Both the position numbers and the translations under genes were made by a program. From Epichloe hybrida (taxonomy: Eukaryota > Ascomycota > Sordariomycetes > Hypocreales > Clavicipitaceae), in assembly GCA_019022495.1 (NCBI GenBank), contig JAFEKR010000022.1:960514-1024513 (forward strand): a DNA stretch of 64,000 bases, in the 5' to 3' direction. Below, one piece after another: positions 50,061-60,954 of the stretch; position 1 is the first letter of the stretch; each line of letters begins with the position of its first letter. Under the pieces are notes generated by a model, which made no database searches, had not been told where the DNA came from, and saw only the letters and a program-made list of their open reading frames with translations.

Positions 50061-50509
50061 GGGTCACTAGATGCGCATATCGCGTTAGTCCCAAAACGGA
50101 AGAAGTACCTTTTCACCCAATCCCCTGCTAAATATACCAGCTCTTTTTAGTGGCGAATGCAGGCAGGTAGAATTCCTTCCTTCCTTTTCATCATTCCAAG
50201 GCCTCGCAACACAACGTCACGAAATGAGGCTCTTTTAAATACCCTTTGTCATAATATTCCCCGAGATACAGGCATTTTATGCGACCGCAGAAGATAGCTT
50301 CAATAAAATCAACACCTTCAAACATCAGCACCTTCAAACGTCAGCACCTTCAAACATCAGCACCTTCAAACATCAGCACCTTCAAACATCAATCAGCACC
50401 TTCAAATATTGCACATACAGGCATCTTAATTAATCATCAGACGCGAGCCACACTAAAATTAAGTGTGAGGACCGACCTTCCGGATTGAGACTAACGCATT
50501 TAGTGACCC
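50061..50509. mobile_element. MITE-like element with internal minisatellite
   Basis: 449 bp with inverted ends: left gggtcactagatgcgcatat..., right ...gcatttagtgaccc. The reverse complement of the right end reads gggtcactaaatgcgttagt. Beyond the ends the inverted similarity continues through gttagtc, a cgg-purine segment and a tttttagtg segment. The right half (read in reverse complement) shares about 60 bp, including ttttagtgtggctcgcgtc, with the left half of the 28.6-kb MITE. No clear target duplication was found. Probably a related, older or rearranged family member. Confidence 0.55.
50306..50405. repeat. 16-bp minisatellite inside the MITE-like element
   Basis: About six direct copies of caccttcaaacatcag with minor variants (acgtcag, a 4-base insert atca in the last unit). 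No spacers and no palindrome, so not CRISPR-like. Confidence 0.85.
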
Positions 50510-50928
50510 GATGACAATGGGCTGATCATCCGTACTTGGTCTGTGGCTTTTTTTTTTTAATTCACTGCGGAAGACCTTCTAGTCCAATCAGCCGCTTCAT
50601 TTCTGGTCCAGTTTTTTTTTTTTTGAAAAAACCAGGCAGCGCCGTTTTTTTCAGCATCTAGATATATCAACATCGACTTCATTTACGTGTCGAATGTCTT
50701 GGGACCCTTTTTTGCTCTCCACGACTGACGCCCACACCAGTCACTTCCTTTTGCGGAGTAAGACACCGTAAGACATCACAGTGTGACGCACAACACCGAT
50801 TCGCAGCACGTCAGCGTGTGTGTTTTTGTGAAAAGGTGAGCACCAGCATCACCGGTGACCAGAAGCTAGCTAGTAGCTACACACGTATCGTGGGACGTAA
50901 TACGGAGTACAGCAATCAACCACACAAG

Positions 50929-52722
50929 ATGGGTCAATCAATCGAAGCGGAAAAACCGACGCCTCAGCCGCATGACTATAGTGCGCGGGCTGGTCATATG
51001 AGAGAAAGCCCATCACCAGTGACTGCCGCCGATGCTGTCAGAGACATCAGATCACCCGGTGTTGTACGCGTCGAGGCCGTCTCCTCCGTCATCACCAATC
51101 TCGACCGAGTCTTCATCTTCTTTGGCGTCTTCCTCATGGCCTACGTCTATGGTCTGGATGGCACGCTTCGATATGCCTACCAGCCAAGCGCGACCAGCTC
51201 CTTCAGCCAACATTCTCTCTCGGCCACGGTCAACGTCCTGCGATCCGCCATATCCGTCGGAGCTCAACCTACCGCCGCCAAGATCGCCGATGTGTTTGGT
51301 CGCGTGGAACTCATCTGCGTATCCGTCGTCTTCTATGTCGTTGGTACCATTGTCGAGGCAGTGGCCGACAATGTCGACGCCTTTTCTGGAGGCGCCATCA
51401 TATACCAGATTGGGTACACGATGCTGCTTCTGCTTGTTGAAGTCATCATAGCCGACATAACGTCTACTCGGGCCCGTCTCTTCTTCAGCTATATTCCAGC
51501 TCTGCCTTTCATCATCAACACCTGGGTTTCCGGGGATATCTCGGAAGCTGTACTTCAGGGCCCTGGCTGGAAATGGGGCATTGCAATGTGGGCTATCATC
51601 ATGCCTGTCTGTGCCCTGCCGTTGATCGGCTCCTTGGTGGTGGCATCCCGCCGCGCCAAACGCCAGGGCCTGCTCGGGGATTATGCGTCTGCGTTCAGGC
51701 AGCTTGGATTTCGAAACCTGGCTCTGGAGTTGTTCTGGCTCCTAGACGTCATCGGCATTGTTCTCATTATCGCGGTGCTTGACCTGATTCTGGTTCCATT
51801 CACCATCGCTGGTGGCGAGAGTGCCAAGTGGGGAGAGGCTCACATCATTGCTCCTCTTGTCATGGGCCTTCTCTGCATTCCTGCATTCGTCTTCTGGGAG
51901 CTCAGGGCACCACATCCTCTCATCCCATTCATGGACATGAAGGATCGCGGAGTGTGGGCACCCATGGGCATTGCAATCTTTCTCAACTTTGCCTTCACCA
52001 TGCAGAGCGACTTTCTCTACACAGTCCTGCTCGTCGCCTTTGACTTTTCTGTCAAATCCGCCACTCGCATCCAGTCTCTGTACAGTTTTACCAGCGTAAT
52101 AGTTGGAACGCTTCTCGGCTTGGTGGTGTACAGAGTCAAGCGGCTGAGGATCTTCGTTGTTGCCGGAACGCTGCTGTACACGATAGCTTTCGGACTCTTG
52201 ATTCACTTCCGTGGTTCCACCGATGGTTCAGCTCAAGCCGGTGTAATCGGTGCCCAGGTTCTTCTCGGAGTCGCTGGCGGCATGGTGCCTTATACTGCGC
52301 AGGCCTCGTTGCAGGTCAATCTCAAGCACGAGCACTTGGCCGTCATCACAGGCATTTTCCTGGCGACGTACAATATCGGCTCAGCCCTCGGCAACACCGT
52401 CTCAGGCGCAATCTGGAGTCAGGTGCTGCCGGGGAAGCTCAACGACGAACTGAACCCCATAAACTCAACTCTGGGAGCGACCATGTACCTAGACCCGCTC
52501 AACACGTATACAAAGTATCCTGTTGGTACGCCTGAGCGCACGGGCATGATTCAGTCGTATCAATCCGTCCAGAAACTGCTCACCATCACCGGAGTCTGCC
52601 TCTGTGTTCCTCTCATCATGTTTGGAATCTTGCTGCGAAATTCCAAGCTTGACAACAGGCAGACGCTGGCAAAGGATTCGGATCCCGAAACCGAGACTGA
52701 TGTGGCCACTGTGCGACGATAA
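50929..52722 (+). CDS. MFS siderophore-iron transporter family protein
   Basis: 597-residue, single-exon major-facilitator protein of the fungal siderophore transporter (ARN/SIT/MirB) type with about 14 predicted membrane segments. Family-like features are a cytosolic N terminus, then VFIFFGVFLMAYVYGLDGTLRYAYQPSATSSFSQHSL, an ISVGAQPTAAKIADVFGRVE loop, a large loop with WKWGIAMW, and the late ITGIFLATYNIGSALGNTVSGAIW helix followed by a long extracellular loop before the last helix. Such proteins import ferric siderophores at the plasma membrane or endosomes. The specific siderophore is not predictable here. The start MGQSIEAEK (50929) is preferred over an in-frame upstream ATG at 50818. No obvious iron-regulator GATA site was found upstream. 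Confidence 0.88.
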   Translation: MGQSIEAEKPTPQPHDYSARAGHMRESPSPVTAADAVRDIRSPGVVRVEAVSSVITNLDRVFIFFGVFLMAYVYGLDGTLRYAYQPSATSSFSQHSLSATVNVLRSAISVGAQPTAAKIADVFGRVELICVSVVFYVVGTIVEAVADNVDAFSGGAIIYQIGYTMLLLLVEVIIADITSTRARLFFSYIPALPFIINTWVSGDISEAVLQGPGWKWGIAMWAIIMPVCALPLIGSLVVASRRAKRQGLLGDYASAFRQLGFRNLALELFWLLDVIGIVLIIAVLDLILVPFTIAGGESAKWGEAHIIAPLVMGLLCIPAFVFWELRAPHPLIPFMDMKDRGVWAPMGIAIFLNFAFTMQSDFLYTVLLVAFDFSVKSATRIQSLYSFTSVIVGTLLGLVVYRVKRLRIFVVAGTLLYTIAFGLLIHFRGSTDGSAQAGVIGAQVLLGVAGGMVPYTAQASLQVNLKHEHLAVITGIFLATYNIGSALGNTVSGAIWSQVLPGKLNDELNPINSTLGATMYLDPLNTYTKYPVGTPERTGMIQSYQSVQKLLTITGVCLCVPLIMFGILLRNSKLDNRQTLAKDSDPETETDVATVRR

Positions 52723-52889
52723 AAAGTTGTCGGTTTGAATGGCATGGTTCATGTATGAGATACTTGACAACATGTACAACGTTTTAAAAATTACAACAAT
52801 GTACATCACGTGCGAAGTGAGGCTTTTCTTGGCTTTTCGTGCCCTTGAGTTCGAGCAGAGTATGTATGAATTGCGAGCTCAAAGGGCAA

Positions 52890-53570
52890 CATGATTGTCA
52901 CAGGCCAAGACAGGAGTCTGTCTTGCAGCGTATCAGTTCACCTGTCGTGACGAGATAGGCGAGATGTCGCCCGGGGCGGCGCAGCATCTCTTCATCCGGA
53001 GAAGCGGCGCTAAAAATATCTCCGAGCGAGAGACGGAGATCTGCCTCGAGATTGTAGGCCACCTGAGCCATCTCGCGTTTATACCCGTCGAGCGCGCCGC
53101 AGTATACATACATGCTTGCCACCGCGATGCCACCAGAGACATACTTGGAGAGGTTGCGGGAAAAAAACTCTCGCACTATCTGAGAAATCCGGCATCTGGA
53201 TCTCGGCATGAGAAGACCACACATGCGACAACTCGAGATTGACTGTCCAAGCGATCAGGGCACTTGACGAGAAAGTCGCCGAGCTTCTGAGCCTCCTCGT
53301 TCATCTTGACGACAAGGCCGTTTTGGAGAGCTACTTGGTGGCGCCAGACCTTTAATGGCAGTTCACAAGGTGGAAATGTCGTGATAGCATGGAAGAGTTC
53401 TACGAGATCAAGTCAATTCTTTCGTCATTCTCCGTCATCAGGAGTCAGCAGAATCTGGGGATGATGCCACCATATCCATGCACCAGCTCGTGCACTCGAC
53501 GATTCGATCGTTCTTGGATATCGAATCTCACCGGCTCTTCCTTGCCAGAGGCGCTGCCTTTGTGTAGTGT
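52890..53570 (+). pseudogene. NLR-like (NB-ARC/NACHT) protein remnant
   Basis: Three plus-strand pieces in different frames line up with the C-terminal half of a fungal STAND/NLR NTPase module. The first, 52960-53130, reads EMSPGAAQHLFIRRSGAK then EICLEIVGHLSHLAF and AAVYIH, matching the ARC subdomain. The second, 53227-53450, reads LTVQAIRALDEKVAELL, then LLVHLDDKAVLESYL, a stop at 53353, and MEEFYEIKSILSSFSV, matching the winged-helix region. The third, about 53460-53570, reads ATISMHQLVHSTIRSFLD in yet another frame. At least two frameshifts and one stop are needed, and the P-loop part is absent. NLRs act in fungal non-self recognition and cell death. Family call is from pattern only. Confidence 0.6.
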
Positions 53571-54793
53571 TGAGGATATCGCAGCCTCAAATCGCAGCCT
53601 CAAGTCTAAAGCATCACCTTTTTATCCTTTCTTTGTTTATTAATGCAGATTCTTGATAAGTAATTTAAGGTCTTTAAATAAAGCCTATGATAAATCGCGA
53701 TAACAACATCGCTTGCATCATTCCACATGAAGCCATGGCAATCTCTCGGACGCCTTTGACGCAAAATGGTTCCCGCACGTGCAACTCGTCACCAGACTGT
53801 CCACACAACTGTTCGCTCGCAAGGACAGCGTAGACCTCGCAGCAGATGCGCTTTTGAAAATCTTTGGGCCGTGCTTGTGTTTTATTTTTCGCTTCTTCTG
53901 GCAGATGAGCGCGCGGGCAGATGCATGAGCTGGATAGGTTCTGCGTTTTGATCCCCGAGGCAATTGGGCAAGTACACGAAACCGGATGATGTCGAGCTGG
54001 AGAAAGTCATTGTCTTCTCAGTGCGCATGTTTACGACCCAATTTCTCCACGGCCCAGCCGACTAGGTCCCCATGTCGTTCGTCTTTCTGACCGAACACAT
54101 GACGCCAGCCGCCAGAGGATTGGCCTCGCCTATCTGCGTCTGAGCCAGCTCCCGAAGCTTGAGACCTGGTTCGCTCGAGGACGGCGGCTGATGGGCAAGA
54201 TTCTCATGGCCCAGGGTGCCCTGTTGACTGTCCTCCTCGTCGGCGCATGGCCGATTTGTCAATGACACAGGGTCGGTATCATGACGAATCGCCAACACGA
54301 ATTATGCGTTGCCCCTTGGAAATTGCGTGCTCAGCCAGTTCCGCGCTATTCGGAGGGAGCATGAGCACCAGTTTGGAAAGAAGTGGGTGGGAAGTGAGTG
54401 ACGTGATCGGCACCCATCATCATCACGTCAATGGCTTATTTACCAGGCTCCGGGTATCGTACTATCGCTCCGCAACCGGCGGATGCACATGGATGTGTTA
54501 AGGAGGAACTCCGCTCGAGGCGGTCGAACTCGCGACTTTTCCGAACTCCAATGACATCTTGTTCCAGGATTTGGGGGGGGGGGGGCGATTGCGCAATCAT
54601 TGCCGACATTGGCATCCGAATGCAAGTTGAGTATAAAAGAAACCGGGAGCTGCTCCTTTGGCCTCGTGCGCAGCAACTTGCGAGTCAGAAAGTGCAAACA
54701 AGCAAAGCAATTGACAAACACTGAACCTCCTTTTTTTTTTCTCCGTTTTTTTTTTTGGGTAACAACAAGGGCGATAGAGAAGAAAAACACGCC
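53571..54793. other. Region downstream of NLR remnant; dioxygenase promoter
   Basis: No intact gene. It may include further decayed parts of the NLR-like gene (a frame reading RIGLAYLRLSQLPKLETW near 54115-54170 is faintly repeat-like), but this cannot be supported. A G run lies at about 54571-54584, and T runs flank the next leader (about 54731-54755). Confidence 0.4.
54632..54639 (+). promoter_or_regulatory. TATA box of the TauD-type dioxygenase
   Basis: TATAAAAG about 155 bp upstream of the ATG at 54794, in otherwise GC-normal sequence. Confidence 0.55.
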
Positions 54794-56106
54794 ATGGCAC
54801 CCTCGGCGGTGGCAACTACCACGGTGGAACAGGCACAGCCTCGTTCAACTTTCAAACTAGACTTTGGCAACTACAAGGAGATTGACCCGTACGACGTGGA
54901 CAAGGACGTCGAGACTGGCAAAGTGGGCGGCAATGGAGCAAAGGTGAGGCAGCGGAAGCCCGATTTAGAGCAAATTTGAGTCCTGGGCCCTGACCATATT
55001 CCCCCGTCGGCCAGTATCCTCACTATCTCCCTACCTGGAACCCGGCGGAGAAGTTCGGACCTCTCGAGACATTCCGGCACTACGAGCACGGCAAAGATGC
55101 CGACACGACATATCCCAACCTGCTCCCCGAGGGCGTGAGCGTCACGCAACTCACGCCCACCATCGGCTCCGAAGTCTCGGGCATCCAGCTCTCGTCCCTC
55201 ACGGATGCGGGCAAAGACGAGCTGGCGCACTATGTCGCCAAGCGCAAGGTCGTGGCCTTCCGGAACCAAGACTTCGCCCGTCTTTCCATCCCCGACGCCC
55301 TCAAGTACGGCTCGTACTTTGGCCGCCACCACATCCACCCTACCTCGGGAGCCCCCGAGGGCTTCCCCGAGATTCACCTCGTCCACCGCGGCGAGGGCGA
55401 CAAGGGCGCCGCCGAGTTCTTCCAGGCGCGCACCAGCTCCGTGGCCTGGCACTCGGACGTCTCGTACGAGCAGCAGCCTCCTGGCACTACCTTCCTCTAC
55501 ATCCTCAACAAGCCCGAGACGGGCGGCGATACCTTGTTCGTCGACGCCGTGCAGGCCTACAGGCGCCTGAGCCCTCTCTTCCAGGAGCGCCTGCACGGTC
55601 TGCGCGCCACGCACTCCGGTGTCGAGCAGGTCAACGCTGCCGCTGCCCGGAATAGCATCAAGCGGAGAGAGCCCGTCGTCAATGACCACCCCATTGTCCG
55701 CACTCACCCCGCCACCGGTGAGAAGGCTCTCTACGTCAATCCCCAGTGTGAGTCCCTTTGATTCGGGTCAAAATCCCATCATCCTTCCTCTCCCCTGCGA
55801 AAAAAAAAAAGACCGCCTCAAGCTGAAGCAAAAGCTAACCGAACCAACCCAGTCACGCGCGAGATTGTGGGCATGAAGAAGGAGGAGTCGGATGCGATTC
55901 TCAAGTTCCTGTACGACCACCTGGCATATGGCGCCGACTTCCAGGCAAGAGTCAAGTGGGAGGAGGGCACCGTAGTCATCTGGGACAACAGAGTGACTCA
56001 GCACACAGCCTTGGTGGACTGGGAGGACGGCCAGCGTCGCCATCTGGCGCGCATCACCCCCCAGGCCGAGGTTCCTTACGAAACGCCCTACGAGGCCAGC
56101 AAGTAA
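54794..56106 (+). CDS. TauD/TfdA-family 2-oxoglutarate-dependent dioxygenase
   Basis: Fe(II)/2-oxoglutarate dioxygenase of the fungal sulfonate/taurine type (yeast Jlp1 relatives), which releases sulfite from sulfonates under sulfur limitation. Exons join(54794..54943,55015..55747,55853..56106) encode 378 residues, normal length. The iron triad is visible: His196 and Asp198 in WHSDVSY and the distal His345 in VTQHTALVDW. The 2-oxoglutarate-binding arginine lies in RRHLARITPQ about 12 residues later. Introns have GTGAGG and GTGAGT donors; splicing restores GAK|YPHYLPTW and YVNPQ|FTREI. Strong codon bias (C-ending codons) suggests good expression. Substrate is inferred from family, not from context; no sulfur gene is adjacent. 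Confidence 0.92.
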
Positions 56107-57003
56107 TGGGCGAGTACATGGGCATGAGAAACGAAGCATACTGTTTTTAACCAGGTGATGAAAAGGTACTGTACATACGAGGCAAATGGGCCTGTGTCTG
56201 TGTCTGTTTCTGTGTAAATTCCCTCCCACACTGCACCGAGGTGGCGTGGCGGAGGCTCGGCATGGTGATGTGGGCATAAGCTATGTGAACGGTGTGGAAA
56301 GCGATGATGATGATAGACTCAGCTATCTAGGCTATCCACGAGGCTATACATACAACGAGGGCAAAGACCCTCTTTGCCCTCAGTGCCGAGGTCTCGCAAT
56401 CAGCCACGAATAGGGAAACTTGACGCTGTTTGCGGTGCTCTTGTTTGGTCCCGGGGCTCTGTGCTGGATAGGCTGGATAGGCTGGATGGCCCGGGAGGAA
56501 ATCCTTGTCTCGGAAGGGCGGGCGTTTGAGGAGCCGTGAGAGAAAGAAGGAGAATTGAATCGTGTGTTGGACAAGTAATGACTCGTGATGCATCCATCAT
56601 AATGCCGTTGCCATGGCAAATTCATGTTTCCACCGTGCTTATTTCCTCGTCTCAAATCAAGAAAAGAAAAGAAAAGAAAAAAGTAACAGAGCGAAGATGC
56701 ATCCATTTATGCACAATCACTCATCTCACTCAGTTGGGTCAAGGTGCATTGAGAGCGGCGATGCGCAGGCTCGTGGCAGCCTCGCATTCAAGGCATAGGG
56801 AGGGAGGGGGTGGGGGATGCCCTCCGTTTGATCAACTTCCGTTCTGTCCCCTCGCGCAAACGGTTTGGCCTTTAATTTCACCGGATGGAAATCCCAGGAA
56901 GCATAAAAACGAGCCCTCCTCTCCCTTCTCATTTTTGGACAATGGAACAGGTCAACACCTGCGTCCATTCCCATCCTTCCATCATCTCGAAACATTCACC
57001 AAC
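56107..57003. other. Intergenic region; GH16 promoter
   Basis: No supported gene. It has tandem ggctggata units at about 56465-56487, an aaaag repeat at about 56663-56680, and a TATA-like cataaaaa at 56902-56909 about 95 bp upstream of the next ATG. Confidence 0.5.
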
Positions 57004-58101
57004 ATGCCCTGGAGAGACAAACTCAAGGACCTCAAGTCCGAGCTCGAGCGGATGATCAAGCCTCAACAACAACAACATCATCATCATCAGCCGCCCCCCC
57101 TTCCCCCGATGGATACCCGGCCCCCTCTTCCAGGACCCAGCCCTGGCTTCCACATATACTGGTGCCCGAGATTCTACCCAGACACGCCCATCAGCGCAGA
57201 ATGGGACGCCAAGCTGGGAAACGGACACAACGGCTGGGGCAATCAGGAATTGGAGCAGTACACGGCTTCTCCCGAGAATTCATTCCAGTAAGGCTTCTTT
57301 CGTCTCCCACGTTTTTTTTTTTTTTTTTTTTTTTTACTTGCTTGGCAACCCAACGAGCGAGCTCAGCTCTCCGTAAGCCAAAGCCTCTCGAATAGCTAGC
57401 CAGTAGCTCTGCATGTCAAGGTTCAAAAAAAAAACTGACATCACCGCAGCACCCCGGACGGCCGTCTCGTCATCCGCGCCCTGGCAAACAATTCCTCGCA
57501 GGATTCGAAACAGCAATACACGTCTGCTCGTCTCGTGAGCAGGACCACTCTTGCTCGTGATCAGGGCGTTCTCACGGCCGTCATCTTGTCCCCTTGCGCA
57601 GAGGGCATCTGGCCCGCGTTCTGGCTGCTTCCGCGGGAGCCCTTCTGCTGGCCGACGGACGGCGAGATCGACATCGCGGAGACGTGGAACGGCGACGGCG
57701 AGAACAGGAGCTGTCTCCACTGGGGCCAGCATCACGACAAGGACAAGCACCGCGTGCGGGCCACAAAGATACACGACATGCATGCCCGGCCTGTGCGGTA
57801 CGACTTTGCGTGGCAGCAGCCCGGGGGGCGGGCCGGCCAAGGTCGGATGGTGTGGTACATTGATGGCAGGCCCGTGATGAAGGCGTCCGTCCCCGAGGGG
57901 ACGCGGCCCATGAGAGACATGACCGTATTGCTGAATGTCGCCATGGGGGGCAACGTCTGCGGCCAAAAGAAGCCGGCGGATGGCCATTACGACATGGTTG
58001 TTTCGATCTTGCATTTGGCGAGTGAGCTGCAACATGGTGGCTGGGATCGCTTTGAGAACGACTGGGCGAGTCGTGGCACGCCGCAGGGGAATACTTATTA
58101 A
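57004..58101 (+). CDS. GH16-family endo-beta-glucanase-like protein
   Basis: Glycoside hydrolase family 16 (laminarinase-type) enzyme expected to act on beta-1,3(4)-glucans or transfer glucan chains. Exons join(57004..57287,57450..58101) encode 311 residues. The 162-bp intron includes a long T run; splicing gives SPENSFHTPDGRLVIRA, the usual family junction. The catalytic motif GEIDIAE lies at residues 166-172 (nucleophile Glu167, Asp169, acid/base Glu172), preceded by GIWPAFWLLP and followed by ETWNGDG and MTVLLNVAMGGN. The N terminus (MPWRDKLKDLKSELERMIKP, then a Q/H/P-rich tract) has no signal peptide, so secretion is unclear; this start could be wrong or the protein intracellular. It lies next to GPI12, transcribed convergently. 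Confidence 0.88.
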
Positions 58102-58342
58102 GTCGTGGCTTGTGTGTGGTGTCTACTGAAATACATTCTGGGTTTCGCTCTGACTGACTGATTCAAACAATGCCTGTCTGTCCTGTGTCCGTTCAAGATA
58201 GAGGCTCCCAACTTTCGCTTCTTGTCTTTCATCACTCATGGGAGTCACATGTCACACAATGGGGAAAAAAAAGAAGAAAAAAAGAAAAAAAAAAAAGTTG
58301 AATGCCGTCATCATCACCATGTATGCTCCATGTACATTTCAT

Positions 58343-59512
58343 TCATGACTTTGGCTCCGTTGTGACGACTATCCTCTGCAGATCATTGAACCAAACATAT
58401 CGGCTAATGACCATGTACAAGTGTCTATCCCAGGTGTACTGACTGCCGTGACTGGCAAAAGCCCGCCTCGTCATGGTGTATCTGTGCCAGGTGTTGGAAA
58501 CAAGTGCCCGGCTGCTGTACTTGGGGTCCACGCTGCTGGAAGGAAAGAAAACTGCGGCCAAGATTCTCCACAAGAATGAGAGGGTGGTAAGGGGAAGGTC
58601 CAGCAGGAAGGTGTACTTTCTAGGCAGCGCCACAGAGACGACCATGTATGAGGCTGGTGCCTTTTCGTTTTCCGCAACATATTGGCTAGGAAATGGTTGG
58701 TTTCTCCTCGTCCCGTACAAACAGAGCTATTTGAGAAGGGGGTCAATGAACTCACTTTACAGCTGAACTCACGGCACGGTGATTGATGTGACCGGAAACA
58801 CCACCATTGTCGAAAGTGATAATCTGCGGGCATGCATGTTAGCTAGCCAAGGTACTTGTTGGGGGGACGGTTGTGCGTATGCACACGCGTGTACTTGCGG
58901 CATCGATGTTCCATTTTTCGATATACTCTTTGAGGATGGGTTTGATCTTGTTTTCGTCCCACCAAACCTTGGGGTCGTCCTGCAGATCAGGGTGATCCAG
59001 CGCAACACATCTTGTTGTGTCCATGCCAAGGGCCGCGCACGAGCCGAGGAGCTCCTTCTTTCTTAGTTCTCCCAGCCCGTAGTTGTTACCTGTGATTGGA
59101 AGCAAAACACGTCAGTCGACTCCGAGCCGATGATGATGAAAGAAGGAAAAAAAAAAAGAAAAAAAAAAAAAAACCATGGCCACGGCGAGCTTTACACACC
59201 TGTTGACATGACCACCAGACCACCTTTGATATTCTTGTTTCTGTCCAAAACGCCGAGAATACTGGGCGAGAAGAAGAGGCACTCATCATCAGGGTGGGCC
59301 GTGACGACGAGCAAGTTCTTTGCTTTCAACAATTCCGGAGGGAGCAACCGGGCGTCGCTGCCCAGGATGTAGGCTAGAGCCCATTGCAGAAAGAGCGGGA
59401 AGAGGAAGACAACCAATGCGACACGAATGAACCATCGACGGCGACCGCGCGTGGCCACGGCCCAGTGACAAGCCCTTGAGAGCGACTGCGCTGCGTTGTT
59501 GAGCTTGCGCAT
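58343..59512 (-). CDS. GPI12: N-acetylglucosaminyl-phosphatidylinositol de-N-acetylase
   Basis: PIG-L/GPI12 catalyses the second step of GPI-anchor synthesis at the ER, removing acetate from GlcNAc-PI. Minus-strand exons 59512..59200, 59089..58899, 58823..58756 and 58685..58343 encode 304 residues. The zinc-site motif AHPDDE is at residues 72-77 and the second metal-binding GHINH at 179-183. An N-terminal membrane segment (about 28-50) and a C-terminal YTFLLDLPLTTLSFL segment fit the family. Intron 2 (58898-58824) uses a GCAAGT donor; it alone yields NIDA|IITFDNGGVSGH. Introns 1 and 3 are GT-AG (GTGTGT, GTGAGT). The gene is intact once spliced. Confidence 0.92.
58824..58898 (-). other. GC-AG intron in GPI12
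   Basis: 75 bp on the minus strand, donor GCAAGT directly after the codon for Ala168, acceptor CCGCAG. GT alternatives (GTACAC, GTGTGC) either shift the frame or add residues inside the conserved ITFD strand. Confidence 0.75.
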
Positions 59513-60954
59513 CGTTGATGCAGATGTAGTAGATTTGTCATGCGTCGGGATGATGTCGCGCGTGTAATCCGTGAATCCGTATCAGGGGCTCGGTCGGGTT
59601 CCGACTTATCATAGCCCGGGAACCGAAGAGGCGTAGTTGCAGTCTGGCCTCAGCCTCAGCCTCAGCCTCAGTCCTAGCCCTCGGTGGCTTTGTGGCGCAC
59701 TTATTATTATTAGGTGCGCAAGGCTTATTATTAATAAGACCTGTAGGCTGCCCCGGACACTGCCCGAATGAGCTTTGTACTCCTTACTTGCAGAAGAATG
59801 ACTTGTGCTGTGTTGCTGACATTCTGCACAAAGTACCGAGTACCCTGACAAGAAATGCCACAAATCTTCAAACGATGTCATCTCACAGGGACGTGGGGAG
59901 TGCATCCTGTCAGACCAACAACAAGTGGACAACACATGAAGTTGCGCAACACCGACCGACTGACCGACAAGGCCTCGGCCCTAATGGCCTTCACAGCTTA
60001 TTACGGCTTGTATCCCTCCCTCCTCACGTTACGTAATCCACTTTTCCACCCAAACACCCAAACAGCACAGACGTCGTAGAAGCCCCAGCCCAGCCCACTC
60101 ACGCACGCGTCTTTGGTCCTCGCCCTTCCTCCCTTTCATTCTCGCTCTTCTCTAAATAAAACCCCAAAATTCGCCCCCCCACCTCAAAGTCCTTGGTCCC
60201 CCCGGCTGCCCGGCTCTCCCTGCCTGCCTCATCTCACCACGGCAATTTTCTCGTCTGAGATCAGCGCATCTGATCCTGTTTTACTTCACCTGCGCCTCTG
60301 CCTTTCTCTCGTGCATTGACTCCTTCCTTCCCCATCGAGAGCCATACACCGAACGACGACGTACACCGAACGACGTACATTCACACTCCTTTCTCGCCAA
60401 ATTCATCCAATCTCCTATCACCTCCCATCAGTGTTCTCGTGCTCACAATCGCCGCTACCAAGTTTCACTCCTGTCGAGTCCATCGTTTCGACGACCCGTC
60501 GACGATTCAAGGGACCGGACCGACGTCAATATGCCGGCACCTCTCTACCTCTGAACCTCATCATCACCTCCACGCTGGAGTCATTCCCAGACCATCCTAG
60601 CTACTCTTGGTGTAGCATTCACTGTACCCTAAGACGCTCTCGACCTGCCGCCGACTCCAGCCAAAAAAAAAAAAAAAAAGATCTCTTCCACTGCACCGCC
60701 GTTGACTTCTGGCTGAAAATCTTTCGGATCGGCTCCGCCCGAGACGCGTTACTGGCTTTCGTCTCGTAGCCAGCAACACTGGTTCTTCTCGGAAGATTTA
60801 CTGAACGAATTTCAATCACCTTCAGGGCCAACTTCAACACCCTATGCGATCGGTTCATACTTCTGCCTACCACGTATCGACCTGAACCCTAGACATTGCG
60901 AGGATCAGAACGAACCCCGCAGTACAGAAACGACCAGCACCAAGACATTCCACC
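59513..60954. other. Intergenic region, long leader of the GT32 gene
   Basis: About 1.4 kb with no supported gene. It has cctcag hexamer repeats (about 59646-59671), a strongly C/T-rich stretch from about 60080 to 60480, a TATA-like ctaaataaaacc near 60153, and an A run of about 17 near 60662. This suggests a distant promoter and a long 5' leader (inference). Confidence 0.45.

Noticed and set aside
50306..50405. Possible CRISPR-like array
   Set aside because: Units are contiguous 16-mers without spacers in a eukaryotic genome; it is a minisatellite.
53700..54300. TPR or other C-terminal domain of the NLR remnant
   Set aside because: Only a faint LAYLRLSQL-like pattern; frames are too broken to support a domain call.
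55205..55570. Alternative-frame ORF inside the TauD-type gene
   Set aside because: Shadow frame caused by C-rich third codon positions; the TauD frame has all catalytic residues.
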